Positions 12,001 to 25,350 of a stretch of 64,000 nt of DNA are shown piece by piece. Origin of the DNA: Solea solea (lineage: Eukaryota; Chordata; Actinopteri; Pleuronectiformes; Soleidae); NCBI RefSeq assembly GCF_958295425.1, contig NC_081144.1, positions 26,365,327 to 26,429,326 on the forward strand. The letters are read 5' to 3'. The notes beneath the pieces are model-generated. The model was not told the origin of the DNA and ran no database searches. It saw only the letters and a program-made list of their open reading frames with translations. Positions within the stretch are counted from its first letter, which is position 1; each line of letters begins with the position of its first letter. The translations under genes were made by a program, and so were the position numbers.

Positions 12001-13751
12001 TGTTGTTCAGCGTCTTAAAAGGTGAACATTTTATACAACAAAGAAATCATTCAAACAAAATAAAAGACATTTAAGAAATTTGCGATGAAGTTTTCTCACA
12101 TTTTGTGGACAACACATTCATCCATTATGGAAAAGAATTGTTAGTTGCAGCCCAGCAACATGCTAATCAATAAAAAAATCCTCTTTTAAGCTTAAAAATG
12201 CCTTTAACATAACGGCATGGTGAGGTTCAAGTCTTTAAAATACAAATGTACGTTCCAGCCATCATTTGATGAAAACATACTGTACTATGTCAGTGGTCAG
12301 CAATTAGTGGCCCATGGGCCAAAACTGGCCCCGCCAGCCTCACTATCTGGCCCCGGCAGATGATTGATTTAACAAATCTGATTTTAAACTATTTGCTTAT
12401 CTTCAAATAGATTATGTTGCTAGAATTGACAGTTAACGTAAAACTAAATGTTTGGATTGAAAAATAAAAATAACAACACTCCTGTTGTCATGGAGACGGC
12501 CAAGTGTGGGGAGTAAATGTCCGTAAAATAACGACTTACATAAAGTACAAGTACGTGTCTCACACACATTTGTCTTCATAAGACAGCGTGCACATTATTG
12601 TTAGCCCGAGGCAGCGAACGTGGGTTTTTGTTTTTGTTTTTTCTGACTGAAGACGTTTGAAGCCAATTTGCCCGATGAAGATCGGAAGTTTGAAACGCTT
12701 ACAAACAAAAAGCTTTCCTTGCTGAACCCTGCTGTATGTCATGTTTGGTCAGGCCACCACTGAACTTCCAGTCCGCCTCCAGGCTCCAGAACACTCACGT
12801 ACACGTGACGTGACCGTGTTGCCCTTCTTTCTTTTTGTATTTCCTCTCATGTTTCACATGTACCTGCATGCCTGAGTGTTGCCAAGTCGAATTTTTATAC
12901 CTGAGCTGTGTATGTCATGCATACCTGCCTGTCTGCCTGACCCAGAGGAAAAGGTGGGTGTTGTTATGCGATGTCGGTGGAGGACGGTAGATTTTCCACT
13001 TCTAGAGATTTCTACGCAGAAAACATCAGCGTTTAACTTCCATTCATCGTCTCATGAGAATTAGCTTTGACTGAATGAATGGGTCACTATGTTGAAGTGC
13101 TATACAGTGGATTAATCATTTCTCCTTTACACATTTTCACACTGCACTTACACACACACATACACACCATTTGTCAATCGAACTCAAGTGTTCTCAGAGT
13201 TAATATCGTTCCATCCTTTCATCAATGCCTCTCCTGTTTCGTGCAGTGATCTCACCAGGAAACAATGATCATCACAAATCAGCCACATGTGCAGGCCGTG
13301 CACCACAGAACAAACCAGACATGTGTGACACTGCCCTGGACGTTAGATTTTAAAATCACTTTATTTTCATGATCGATTCATCTGTCGATTGTTTTCTCCA
13401 TGAATCCAGTTTAAAATGTTGATCAGTGTTTTTATCAAACCTGGAAATCATGATGTTCTCCAATGTCTCGTTTCATCCACAAACCAAAATTATTCAATTT
13501 GAACGATTTCTCTGTTGTAAATGGAGCAAAGAAGACACTTAACCCAGCACTTTTTACTTGATTTAACCTTTGTTTGTACCAGTTATCCCATTAAGACACA
13601 GGGTCTCATTTTCACAGTGAAGAATAAATAATATTTCTAAAAAAATATTAGGCAATTTTTAGTGTTTAAAGAACATTTTCTTGTAAATATAATCAATCTC
13701 AGCTTGACTGTTGTTTTGTTAGTTGATTTATGGAAATTACCCTTTGTTCAT

Positions 13752-13820
13752 ATATATATACATATACATATATGTATATGTATATATATATACATATACA
13801 TATATGTATATGTATATACG
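13752..13820. repeat. AT-rich palindromic repeat
   Basis: Two tandem copies of a roughly 30-bp unit built from ATATATACATATACATAT and its inverse ATATGTATATGTATATAT, so each unit can fold on itself. Lies in col20a1 intron 1. Confidence 0.85.
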
Positions 13821-14240
13821 TCCAATACGTCTTTATTACGACCAATTATTAAAGTTGTAAATAATCGGGGCTGCAATGCTTGGTGTCGACTAATTGATAA
13901 GGAATTGATTACAAATTGAATCGCCAATTCTTTTTTATAAACGTAACATTTAACAAACAATGAGTAAATAATTTTAACAACTTCTCTGAATGTGTAAGCC
14001 TTCTTGATGTTGAATATTATCTGTTTTTTGCTCCATTTAACTAAATAAATCATAATGTCGGTTTGTGGACAAAACGAGACATTTAAGAACGTCCTCATTT
14101 CAAAGTTTGGGAAACATAAATCAACCTTTTTCAACATTTTATGGCTCGAACGACCGATTGATGGTGAAAATCACCGACAGATGAATCGATTTTTGAGGTG
14201 AAAGTGAAAGAGTTGAAGGCTCGCTCAGGTGAGCTCTTAC

Positions 14241-14420
14241 CTGAGCTGCTGCTTAGTCCTTCACACAGACTCCACTCAACATACCGGAGGTTCAGTATCC
14301 GCTCTTCTGAGCAGTCTCAGCGCCGCTCTTCACGGCTTCACCTCGGGCTGTAACCTGAGAAGCAGCGCCCTCCTCCCGCCGCTCAGGCATGGGCGTGACG
14401 CTGCGGAGGACAACCAGGGG
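14241..14420 (-). promoter_or_regulatory. Putative col20a1 first (non-coding) exon and promoter
   Basis: On the minus strand GCAGCTCAG is followed by GTAAGAG, a strong donor whose last exon base is 14241. The upstream 150 bases are CG-richer than their surroundings. The first coding exon of col20a1 has an acceptor before 10658, so a 5' exon is required, and this is the best candidate. The start of transcription cannot be read. Confidence 0.45.
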
Positions 14421-14429
14421 CGCAGGTAA

Positions 14430-17400
14430 CCACAGCAGGACGGTTTCTGGGGGCTCCAAACTGAAAGGCCCCCTCCCCCAAAAAACCTGCTGACAACCTG
14501 ACAGGCATGGTGCGAACTACAGGGGAGCCAGGTGGGTCTCAGCCCCCCTTAATGAGACATGAGCTCCCCTGGAAACATGATTTGTGAGATCTAAAATATT
14601 GTCAGAATATTGTTTTTTGATTGATTTGATTCAGATTTGATGCGTGTGTGGAGGCGAGTGGAAATACGCCACAAGTCCTCGCTCTGAGCCACAAGTGTTA
14701 TTTATTCAACCGTTTACTGAGAAGCTGATGTCACAAACGTGTGAATGTGGAGCTGGTGAATCTCGTCTGTGATTGGACGGTCGTTTCCAACAGAAGTCCT
14801 GAGGATCTAGCATAATTACAGTAAGTACAATAAGTATAGTATATGGGCGTGATTAAAGCTCTATTTCTCTGCTTTTTTGGTATCCATCCATCTTCTACTG
14901 CTAAGTGCCAATTACGGCTGCGTTTTTGTGTGTATCTGCGTCATTACCTCGTCTATGAAGCCCTAAAAGTCCATAACAATCAGTTCAGCCACTGCTGAGA
15001 GCGCAGGGTTTGATTGTTTTCCTAAGCTCTACGAAGCGGAATGGCACTTCTGTTGACTAATAACGTCACTGGTGAATTTCACCACTCCTCTAAACAGCAG
15101 CGCCTCCTAGTCCTCTAGGACTAGAGTCCGGGCACATCCGGTGACCCCGGAGCTGCGGGTCTGAGAGCTGACGTGCCAATGATGTCACTTCCAGGTAACT
15201 GGCCAATCACAAGACAGTCCGTGTTCTGTGGGTGTGGTTTTGGTCTGAAACAGCGCGGCTGAGACATTTACATCAGCCGTTTGCAGCGACTAGGAGGTTT
15301 TTGATCATAAAAACCACTTCATGTTAGTAAGTACACCTCCATATCTCATATATAAGTGAGATAGGACCACACTATGGCCTCTTTAATGTTCTACACATCA
15401 CGGTCGAGCAGTTACGGTAATGTGAACCCTGTCGTACGTACCAGGATGGACTCGGGCCCTTGGTGGAAAGTCAGGTTCTACAGAGACAATTCTCCTTCCT
15501 CACATTGTGGGAACACATAAATGTGTTCAAAGGAAAAATAGACAACATAAACACAACATATTCATACTTTTCCAAACACTCTCAATGTGGTTTTGTTTTG
15601 GAACCACGACCATCGGGTTCAACTGGAAAAACAATTGTAGAAAATTAAACTTAACCAACATTATTTTGATAATTTACACCCAAATAATCAAAAGGGTCCC
15701 ATTAGTGACCTCTACTGGCGACACTGGAGAGTGTAACAAACACATGTGAACTCATGGACACAGACAGTGTGCTCCACACTTTAATCTTTTTAACTTCATT
15801 ACAACAACGCTGCATTTTTACAGAAAATCCTAGCACAAATGGCTTAAAACTGAATTAATTCAGCGACATCCTCACAGATTTAAATAATAACGCATTATGA
15901 AAATAGCTCTTTTAAGACATTAAGAAGGCACATCAAGGTACAGTTGGTTTGACGTCTCTGTAGCTGCTGACCCGTTCATTTGTAAACTCATTAAAATCCT
16001 CACCTCTGAAGAAGCTACTCATTGTTTTTGACTGTGATTAAAAACCAGGTCCAAATGTTAGGACATGTACACCCAGACTTCATTCATGGCATCAGCCATG
16101 GATAAGGCTTAAAGGGAGAGCTGAATGTGGTGCAAACACATAGTCAGTGCTGAGTGAGACCAGGGACTAAAGACATGAAGACATGTCTGAAAAACAGATT
16201 AAAGCCAACACCCATCTATGCTGGCTTCTTTCTACGATATCTAAAGAACGTGATTTACACTTTATCACAGGCTTTTCTGACTGGAAAGTGAAGTTTCCAC
16301 AGAGAAAATCAGCATTTTTATCTTGTGTTGCTGGTCTACTGCTGCCTTGTTTGGTAAGTTTGTGTCGGATCGGGTAAACCAGATTCAAGGACTTAAAATG
16401 CCGAAATTGCCAAATAACACGTGTGAAGTCACTGGTGACCAACAACTCTATAAAGATCTCTGAAAATCGCTGAGTTTCTCAGTAGACTCTGGTGCACAGA
16501 GTGAGCGGTTTACAGAGCGACACAGACCTCCATTTTCAGTCATAAAAGGCTGTTAAATGTTGGCAAAACATATTCTGAGATATGAAGTGGTTAAAATTCA
16601 GTTTGTCCTTACGTCCCCACTGGCAGCCATGATTCAAGCTGGTTCCTCAGCCAGCACCAATTATGTGGAAACCGGTCTTGACGTCACCCCCTAATGATCT
16701 GAACTCCCATTGAAAGCCTCCAGAATTATGATTTGGTCCGCCCCATGTCGAGGGTTTACAAGTGGAAGTTCAGCGGTGTCACCTATCGGGATTGTACCAG
16801 GCGTCAATCACGTGGATTTCCACTGATACAAAACTTTAGGGTCTAAATTCCTCTAAAATGGGAACATGAATAACAAAATTGACATCAAGAAGATGTGAAA
16901 GTAGCATTTGAGACGGATAATTGTTTACCGAACAAAAAACTGTGATAATCATTCAGTCATGTGAGCAACCGTGACAAGAGGGAGCATCTGCTACTTTATT
17001 TCTCAAATATTCTTGAGTTTTGGGACAATTTTGGTTGCAAAAAACTCTCCATGATGAATATTAAGGCTTTAGGTTTCGTTGTGATGATTCTTTTCTTCTT
17101 TTTTGACCAAGCAGTTATGATTTGTGGAGAAAATGAACCTGCAGATGAGCTCTCTGTCTCCCAACAGCTGATTCTGTGGGGACACAGTTAGTGACATGTA
17201 CCCGTATACGTGTGTGTTTAGACATCACACAGTGAAGGTAAATAGCAAAAGAAAATATGACCCTCAATAATTCAAGGTGTCATTTTAAGCTGTAAATTTC
17301 CTCTCCCCATCCATCACAGTCTGACAGCTGCATGTGTTAGTAACACTTCAGAGAGAGGCCCTTAAGGCAGAAACCACACAAACGTGTGTCAGGTTCAAAG
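14430..17400. other. Intergenic, col20a1 to slc35c2
   Basis: No gene supported. Contains one short inverted-end element (16297-16505) and a stretch at about 14850-15390 that looks repetitive. Only small random reading frames are present. Confidence 0.6.
16297..16505 (+). mobile_element. Copy of the short inverted-end element
   Basis: Starts with CCACAGAGAAAATCAGCATT, includes GCTGGTCTACTGCTGCCTTG and GTGTGAAGTCACTGGTGACC, and ends with TGAAAATCGCTGAGTTTCTC then AGACTCTGGTGCACAGAG, the inverse of the start. Confidence 0.6.
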
Positions 17401-17608
17401 TCCACGGTTAATGTACAGCTTATACTTTCCTGAAGAGACAAATCAGTGGAAGTAAAGAGCTAAAGAGAGGGCGGCTCCCTCTCTTTTGAGGCAGTGTGTC
17501 CCGAGCTGTGTTCTTTCACGCACTCGCAGTTCATTTGGTCGTCCGACGGAAAACGTGTGGAATGACAACAGGAGTCAAGAAGAAGGCCGTACTCCGTACT
17601 CCGTGACG

Positions 17609-20162
17609 TCAGTGCAGAGTGATTTCCTCCTCGTCGCCGTATCCACCGGCGGCTGAATCCTCGGCGTCGTATCTGCTCAGCTGCAGCAGCGGCAGCTCGA
17701 GCTCCGGGCTCCTGCTGCTCAGCTGCCGCACAGACGGGACCTTATCTGTCGGAGAAATCGCAGGAAAATGTCACGTCAAAGCATGAACATGATCACAGTC
17801 ATTTTGTGAGTAGGGCTGCTGCTACGAGTGGTCAACAGAATCTGGAACAGGGGAGGCCAGATTTGATCATGTGAGATTTCCTGGGGCCAATGTTCCCTTT
17901 AACACTAAAAGTTACAAATACATTTATTTTCATTGTCACAATTCACAATTAAATGTAACCAAATCTAAGCCGCGCAGGAGTGAAAGGAGGTTTTTTTTGG
18001 TTTTTTTTAAAATCCTACCTTACTGTTTTTTATTCGGATTGACCAGGCCGTAGAAAATCTGACCGAGGGCCACGATTGGCCCACGGGCCGGACTTTGGAC
18101 ACGCCTGATGTAGAAAATCATTTAATGACATCCTTTTCATTCAAGGCATTGTCAAACGAGTTTGCAGGATTTCCTTTTTCTTTTTACTTATAATACTTAT
18201 ATACTTACTTATTATCATAATAAATATCAATTCATTTGAAAAGAAGTTGAGAAGAGCAGTCAGGTAGTTGTGGTTTTAAACTTCTCTATGGACTGAAAAC
18301 AACATAAAGTGTAACTTTACCCATGCATAAACATTATGTTGATTTATAATAACCTTCAAAAGACATTTCAAATTATAATCTGGTCCATTGAAGACAGATG
18401 GTGCACCTGCTTGGCCAGAAACCATAATTGCCATTATAGTTGGGGTTCAGATTATGGCAACTAGAGCTGAACAATTACTCTTACTAAACTATTAATCGAT
18501 CACTAAATTAATCGACAACTATTTTGATCATTGATGAATCGGTTTGAAGCTTTTTTCATAATTAAAACAAGATTTCTGATCGTTTCATCTTCTTAAATGT
18601 GAATATTTTCTGTTTTCTTTGCTCCATAAAACAAAGAAATCATTCAAACTGGATTATTTTGGTTTGTGGACAAAAACAAGACATTTGAGAACATCATCAT
18701 TTCCAGGTTTGACGAACACTGATGGACATTTGTCACATTTTGGCACGGGTTCAGACAGAAATCCAGGGTTCATTTCACAGCTTCATTGTGTCATTGTGAT
18801 GGTTAAATAAACGTGTTGTTGCTGGAGGATTGAGGGCTGTCTCCACTGCCCCCTACTGTCCGTTAGCGGAAAAGGAGGTGAAGATGCAACAGCCTTTAAA
18901 AAGCAGGAAACGTCCTCACAGACACATTCTGACCAAAATCTAAGACTTAGTCTTGTCTCATGTCACAGTATTGACAGAAGACATCGACATATTGTCCACT
19001 GACAGAAGGACGCCCTTACACACACACACACACACTTACTTTTGGAATAATACGTCTTGAGTGCCACGTGCAGTGAAATGCCACAGAGGCACACGGTGAA
19101 TCCCAGCCAGTTCAGCGCGTTCATTTTGTCTCCCATCACAGACGCGGCCAAAAGCAGAGTGCACACCTCCTACAGGGCAACACAACAGGCATGTGTTCAA
19201 CAGGTCGGTATTTACTGAGGTTTTATTCATATTTAATGACTTTTTATACTCCGTTGTACTGCACAATGACAATGGAGTTACCGTGATGCTTGGATGAAAA
19301 GAATGAAACAAAAGATAATGATGATGTTCGGCGGATGAGTCTGAACAAGACCAGAGCGCTGCCGTGCTTAGAGGCGCTACACAGCTGGAATGCTCATTAC
19401 ACAACAAAAACAAAACCCAGAGGAGGGAGGACATTCGCTTTTGGTCGGCACCAAAACAGGCACTACATGCAAACGGCATGTGGACGTATTGTGAAGTGAA
19501 AAAAAGCACCTTAAAGATCCCTGCTATAGAAAGAGTGAGGCTGGAAGTCCGGGAGACGAGCAGGAACTCCGAGAAGCCTAAACCGAAGGCCAGCATGCCG
19601 CCGATGCTCAGTGTGCAGAGCGAGTACAGGAGAGGCGAGAGCTCGGTCACTCGAAACAACTTCTCTGAGGTACTGATGCTCACACCTGCGGGGCACGGAC
19701 CAGAGAACAGAGAACAGAACACGTCAAACAACATTTCAGAGGTTTCCGTTTCTGAACCCCGATGCTTACATTGTTGCTCAGATCAAGACCACGTCGCACT
19801 GCTTGATCCGACAAAGGTTTACTTGTATACGGTGACAGAGTGGGGCATCTTATCAGTGTCAGATCTTTGGCAGGCAGCGTCAAGCCTCTCTGGATTTGCC
19901 ATGTGTGCATAATAATAAAACAGCTCTGAGAGTAATGTAATTAAAAATGGGGCAGAGAAAAGCGCTGACTCTGGTTTCGCCCTCGTCACCACCGACTAAA
20001 ACCCACATCATGACTGATTTATTGGAGCGTCAAAATAAGAAAATAGAGCTAATGAGAAAATATTTGATCTGCAGCTACTTGTTATGTCGGCTGTTCTGCC
20101 TGAAATGTAAGAGAGAAGACACGTCTGTCACAGTGCACACAATTCACAGGGCTTATTACAGC

Positions 20163-20251
<89 letters not shown>

Positions 20252-21618
20252 CATATATATGGACAGAGTACGGATAATAAAGACTTAAGTGCGTCTCACC
20301 TTCATTAAACAGGAAGAGAGGAAAGAGGCCAAAGAACATGAGCGGCTGAAGGTGGAACATGGCGTCGATGGGGTTCTGAAGACCTGCAGGAAACAAAACA
20401 ACGTGAAATACAAAGTTAAATAAAAACAAAAACCATCGTTAGTTTTGAGGCAAATATCCCTTTGAGGTGAGGGATATTTCAGCAGCAACTGCCTCTAAAT
20501 GTCACAATCAGTTTCCTTGTGGTCTGACAACAACTGAGCTCCTACAACACTGACCCAGCTCGGACTTCTGCATGAGGATCTGGGTGAGGGTCCAGCGGAT
20601 CCCGCCTATGAAGGACGCCAGCAACACCATGACGAATCCCTCCAGGTTGAACTGGGTCGACTCGTACGTAAACATAAACAGACCGCTGGAGATCAGCAGG
20701 ACCACCACGATCAGGAATGGGTTCTGACAAGAGACAGAGAATCTGTGAGAAACGGCAACAAATGACAGACAGACAGATTCCAAAATGACACATCCTCTGT
20801 TGCAATGGGCACTAGCTCTTTTGGGTTTGACTGTTGAGTCCAGAAAGCAGAGCCGCTTGCTCGCTTGCATACGGAGTCTATTTTGTGTTTATGAGCATAG
20901 ATCGAGACGAAACTTAAACTTCAATTAAAGTGATAGTGCAGGCTTTTCAAACTGGACGCATCCAAAAATGCACCATTGCTGGAAAAACACAAGGAACAAC
21001 AGCCACTTAACAAAATGCTCACTTGATAAAATATATGCTGGCTTAAGTCACAATATCTTAAGAATGTGTTTGCCACTTTCTTCCACACCAAAGCATCACA
21101 GCACACGGGAGCTGTTGATCCACCGCCGTCTCCATCAGTAAGTTCATCTGTGTTATTTTGTGACTTCAGTGTTTGAAATCCTTCATTTAAATTGATCTGA
21201 GTGACAAAAAACTGAGCACATAAGGCAGCAGTAGACCAGCAGCTCCTGCGTTCCTGTGAGCTAAAAATGCTGCTTTTCTCTATGGACTTTGGTTTGGGAG
21301 ATAAAGCGGATAACAAACTTTAGTTTCCAGTCAGGAAGATTGTTTTAACAGCGAGATAAAGCAAAAAAACTAATGACAGTAACTCACCGACTCCTCTAGT
21401 TTAAACGCCAGGGAGAAAAAGAGGATAAAGAGCACTGCTGTGGACTTGGTCATGGTGTACCTTTAAAAACAAACACAACAAACAACATCACTCATACGCT
21501 TCGATTCACACCACTGAGGTCACATGTTGCAAAAAGCCACAAACTTACAAGCTAATGGTGATGAAGAGTAAACTCCAGTTGGAAAGTCCAATGTCCAGAG
21601 CTGTGGCCAAGGCTGTGT

Positions 21619-21663
<45 letters not shown>

Positions 21664-23448
21664 CGAGAATAAAGAGCTTTTACATGACAAAAAACACATT
21701 ACACTAAATAAATAATATGGTGAAAAGTTTGTAAATAATGTAAATAGTGACTCAATAACTGTAGAGCTGTTGGGCTTTAAACTGGTTTCCGTCTGTAACT
21801 AAATTAAAGTCCCAACACGAGCTTATGTGGACATGTGGAAGTCAAACCTGTTTGTAGCTCTGTGAAGAAAAGTAAAGTTTACTTTTGTTTATTATGTGAT
21901 TGGTTTGATTACCTTACATACATTATCCCATGGTTGGACTTATAAAGGATTATCTTATCTTCAAACTATCACACTGGTTATGATTTATCTCAATGGACTT
22001 TGGAAAGAAAGATTTCTTTATTTGATATTCACAATTAATCAATAATCCAATATCCTGCACAGTGTAAACTACCACTTTGGGGCAGAAAACTTTAACTTAT
22101 TTGTTTATTTTAGCATTGCAATGGGGATACTGGGGGCTACTTAGTGATGATTGAGTGGGATTGCATGTTGGCAAGCTTAACAGTATTTTAAATTAATTGA
22201 TTTTCCCAATTCACAATGATCCCGCCAATCAAAATGCAACTTATTTTGAGTGCTTTTCATCACAGTGTGTGATAAAATCCCTGGTAAAGAGGTAACGGTC
22301 AGTCCCTGGGCTCTCACTCACCAGTCGGTGCCACTTTCAGGAGGTAATCTGTCCAGTTCAGAATGACGCGGGGTTTCCCTGTCCAGCAGTGCATGGCCCG
22401 CCGCGTCAAAGCAGACAGGCAGAAAATGACGGTGAGGTGAGTCAACGTCATGAAGAGGGGATAGTGGAAACCCTGAGACAGAGAGAGAGAGAGAAGAGAA
22501 AAGCAAAGTGGGTCATTTCTCAAGAGGTTTGCTTTGACTTTCTCACAGATCTGCACAAATATCACACAGTTATCATGTTAAATGTTTATCAAATGTCAAC
22601 CATTTGGCTGGAAAGCTTCAGGGTGTCAAGAGGCTTCATCACAGACTGTCTCAGTAAACATTGCCACCGTTTTACACCCAAATCTTTTTGAAGTCATACT
22701 GAATAAGTCATTTGCTCTGAGCATGTGACTGTTTTACAATATTAACCAAAAGTATCTATAGTGGGGCAATTTTTCTGGAGGCAGTATTTTGATGGCCTTT
22801 TTTTATCTGCAGCCAGCAAGAAAAACCCTTCAAAGATAAATATCATCCATCCATCATTTACCGCTTTATCCTCAACATGAGGGTACACGCGGGGGATTCT
22901 GTGCCAATCTCAGCTGACATAGGGCGAAAGACGGGTTGACAGCCTGGACAGATCACCAGTCCATCACAGGGACATGGAGACAAACACTGACACCTATGGT
23001 CATTTTAAAGTGTCTAATTTACCTAATCCCCATATTACATGTTTGTGGACTTTGGGAGGAAACCAGAGAAAAACCCATGCGCACATGGGGAGAACACGCA
23101 AACTCCATGCAGAAAGGACCTTGTTCTTACCGGGTCGCAAACCCAGGTCTTCTCACTTCAAAGGCAAGAGTGCTAACCACTACACCAACTGTGTGACCCA
23201 AGATAAATATCAGTTTCACCCAATTTGTACCTGACATTGGGCAGAAGGTGGGGTGCATAGAGACAAACAACCATCAACTCTCACACCAACTTATCTCAAA
23301 AGGAATAGTTCCGTTCAGATTAAACCCCTCCACTTACCTTCATCAGCCATTTGTTATAGAAGGTGATGCCAATGGAGAAGGCGTAGTAGAGTAGAACTAA
23401 TCCCACACCGCGAAGCCCCTTGCACAGGAACTGGACGGGAAACGCCAT
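17609..23448 (-). CDS. slc35c2: Solute carrier family 35 member C2 (nucleotide-sugar transporter family)
   Basis: Multi-pass protein of the early secretory pathway; the mammalian protein is linked to GDP-fucose supply and Notch fucosylation. Nine coding exons join in phase: 23448-23338, 22472-22322, 21612-21549, 21460-21388, 20723-20555, 20383-20300, 19685-19510, 19169-19040, 17745-17609. They total 1,095 bases, 364 aa plus stop, almost the length I recall for human (365). Diagnostic blocks are [90 protein letters not shown] and LNWLGF...GISLHVALK, spread over about ten hydrophobic segments (EamA/TPT fold). The cytosolic tail is short and acidic (GDEEEITLH). Every junction has GT-AG. The first exon starts at the only ATG in frame with this core. 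Confidence 0.95.
17815..18112. mobile_element. hAT-like non-autonomous element
   Basis: Ends in GGCCCACGGGCCGGACTTTG then GACACGCCTG, whose inverse CAGGCGTGTCCAAAGTCC is the typical end of a large hAT-derived repeat class. The 5' end GGGGAGGCCAGATTTGATC is more degenerate. Lies upstream (in gene sense) of the last slc35c2 exon. Confidence 0.55.
18465..18725. mobile_element. Interspersed repeat of the ATTAATCGA...TCGGTTTGAAGC family
   Basis: AACTATTAATCGATCACTAA, TTAATCGACAACTATTTTGA and GAATCGGTTTGAAGCTTTTT match the stretch at 5130-5270 almost word for word. More degenerate relatives are seen at about 13355-13520, 13865-14200 and 26230-26370. It is non-coding and lies in an slc35c2 intron. 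Confidence 0.6.
20165..20264. repeat. (AT)n microsatellite
   Basis: Alternating AT with a short CACACA and TATACATATA interruption, about 100 bp, in an slc35c2 intron. Confidence 0.95.
21081..21300 (+). mobile_element. Copy of the short inverted-end element
   Basis: Left end TTCCACACCAAAGC, interior GGGAGCTGTTGATCCACCG and TTTTGTGACTTCAGTGTTTG, right end TTTCTCTATGGACTTTGG TTTGGGAG. One of the more complete copies. Intronic in slc35c2. Confidence 0.65.
21628..21662. repeat. (GACA)n microsatellite
   Basis: GAGAGAGA then about eight GACA units, just outside the slc35c2 exon that begins at 21612. In transcript sense the tract is TGTC/TCTC and feeds the acceptor. Confidence 0.9.
22850..23205 (+). 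mobile_element. Common teleost interspersed repeat, long copy
   Basis: Reads CCATCATTTACCGCTTTATC, GTGCCAATCTCAGCTGACAT, CAGATCACCAGTCCATCACA, TGTTTGTGGACTTTGGGAGG, GGGGAGAACACGCAAACTCC and AGTGCTAACCACTACACCAA. I know this series of words as a very abundant fish repeat but cannot name the class with confidence. Other pieces: 7335-7520 and 58375-58540, both inverted. Confidence 0.7.
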
Positions 23449-23855
23449 GAAGGTGTAAAAAGCTGTCCACGGTGGGACAGCTACAGACAAGAGGTCATCT
23501 CTTCACCGACTCTGCAGCCATGCCTGTCACCCATAGCGGACAGCTGAAAGAGAGAGAGTGGAGGATCGGGGAGGGGACAAAAAAGCCGTTTATCTGTGTG
23601 CATGTGTACAGTGAGCAAGCATAACACACCGTTTCAGGGCAGTACACACACAGACACACACACACACACGCACAAACAGCGCTGAGTCAGCCTAACATCA
23701 ACATTAGCTCTAGCTCAGTATTTGCAACTATTATGAGCCAGTTTGTCAAGTTAGCAGTCAAATAACGACATAAACAGCAACATTAACCACACATGCCATT
23801 AATGACACAGTCGCGTCTCATGTTAGTAAGAATAAGAACAAGAATAGCACTCACC
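23338..23855 (-). promoter_or_regulatory. slc35c2 5' UTR with upstream reading frame
   Basis: A 5' non-coding exon ends with donor CCCG|GTGAGTGC at 23855. The next exon begins at 23543 after CTTTCAG. Between that acceptor and the main ATG (23448) lies an 18-codon reading frame, ATG at 23534 to TAG at 23481, ending 32 bases before the main start. It could damp translation of slc35c2, which is inference. Confidence 0.55.
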
Positions 23856-24049
23856 GGGATGTTGTTTGGCTAACTTTCCCGTGCTAACTAGCGTTTTGAC
23901 CCATTTCGAAATCAACTAAAAACCGTCGACTAAACACTTATATAATATAATAATAAATATCTATATCATAAACCACGTTCTCATGTCTCACCATCATCTG
24001 TTGCTTGGAGCAACTGGTGACGGGGACGTGAACACTGACCCTGTCTCGG

Positions 24050-25290
24050 TACGTGTCCTTTCCACGTGACCAAACTCGCACTCAAACTGAACCCCGTAGA
24101 TTAATCTTAACATTTTATCTTGTCAGAGTCAATAAGCTCTAAAACGTCACACCCACTGCGAACCACAGCAGTGGACGAATTACAATGGAGCAGTCGTCCA
24201 TTCGGCGTACACATTACTCTCGCCGGTGGCTTTTGTGTTTACATAACTATGTGCTTTTCCTGCTTCCTTTCGTACAGCATCATCTATCCCGGGACAGCAA
24301 CTGCCACCCACCCACACACACACACACTGTTCCCAGAGATAACCACAATATTAGCATTGGGCTACAGCAACAGCTAATGTTTACATAGCTTGATGACGCG
24401 TCACTAGCTATGGGAAGTAGCTGCGTCGCACAACCTGTGGAAGCGGTGCGGAACAAGGCTGGGACGTGCCGTGCCGTGCCTGACTCGGTGTTAACCCACT
24501 TTATAATATAGTTACATGTGTATAGTTAAGTGTGTGCAAACGTCTCGTTAGCGAGATGCTAGCAGCAGCAGCAGCGTCCTATATAACCGAGGCTAGCAGA
24601 GTCATTTAGCCTGATGCTAAGTGCGGCTACTGTACTTCTCGTATTTTTTGTTTTTGTTATTGTTGTTGTTGTTTAATTAATTAATTTCTCATCCACGGGC
24701 GAGCAATGAGTAAACAAAGCAGTTGAATACACACTCATTACATACCATCACTCATGCTGTCCTCACTTTAAAACATGCTAACTTTGGATTAAGACGACCA
24801 TTTGTTGGACCATGGGTGAGAGAACCTGCACGCTTGACCCAAAATGGCCACAAGGGGGAGTGAAAACATAAAAATATATATTAGTAAGTCATAATTATGA
24901 GATGCCAAGTTATAATTATGAAATACTAAGTCATACTTATGAGATGCAACGTCATAAAAGTAAAGTATCCCATAAATATGAGACTGTATTTCATGATTAT
25001 GAGAAAGTATCAAAAAGTATCCCTAAAAAACTAATACTAAACTAAACATGTAGCTATTTTAGTAAATAATACAACGCTTTACTACATATTTATGACTTAG
25101 AATCTCATAACTATGACATACTTTCTCATAATTACGACTTAGTGTCGGACTTGCATCCTAAAACAATCAGAAAACCACACGAAAAGGGAAACATCTGACC
25201 CCGGACATTGTAGGTATTCGCTGTCACCAGGAGATGGCGATGATGCAACTATGTGTGGCTATAAACTGCCATTAATCCAAGAGAAGAAGA
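24050..25290. other. Intergenic between divergent slc35c2 and taf13
   Basis: Promoter-side DNA of slc35c2 (about 24000-24600, CpG-containing) followed by a repeat-rich stretch that includes the palindromic element at 24884-25145. No gene supported. Confidence 0.5.
24884..25145. mobile_element. Palindromic element built on CATAATTATGAG words
   Basis: The left part repeats AGTCATAATTATGAGAT and CCAAGTTATAATTATGA. The right part carries the inverse words ATCTCATAACTATGACAT and CTCATAATTACGACTTAG. The whole can fold into a long imperfect hairpin, as expected for a MITE. No coding capacity. Confidence 0.6.
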
Positions 25291-25350
25291 CAGAAGCGGA
25301 AGTGGAGTAAAAACAAGAACCGGAAGTGTCGTGATCTCGGCTGAGCTAAG
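25290..25350 (+). promoter_or_regulatory. taf13 promoter / 5' exon with two ETS-type motifs
   Basis: AGCGGAAGTG (25295-25304) and ACCGGAAGTG (25319-25328) are two strong ETS/GABP-type sites 24 bases apart, typical of housekeeping promoters. A donor AAG|GTAACG follows at 25350, so this is probably also the first exon. There is no TATA box. Confidence 0.6.
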
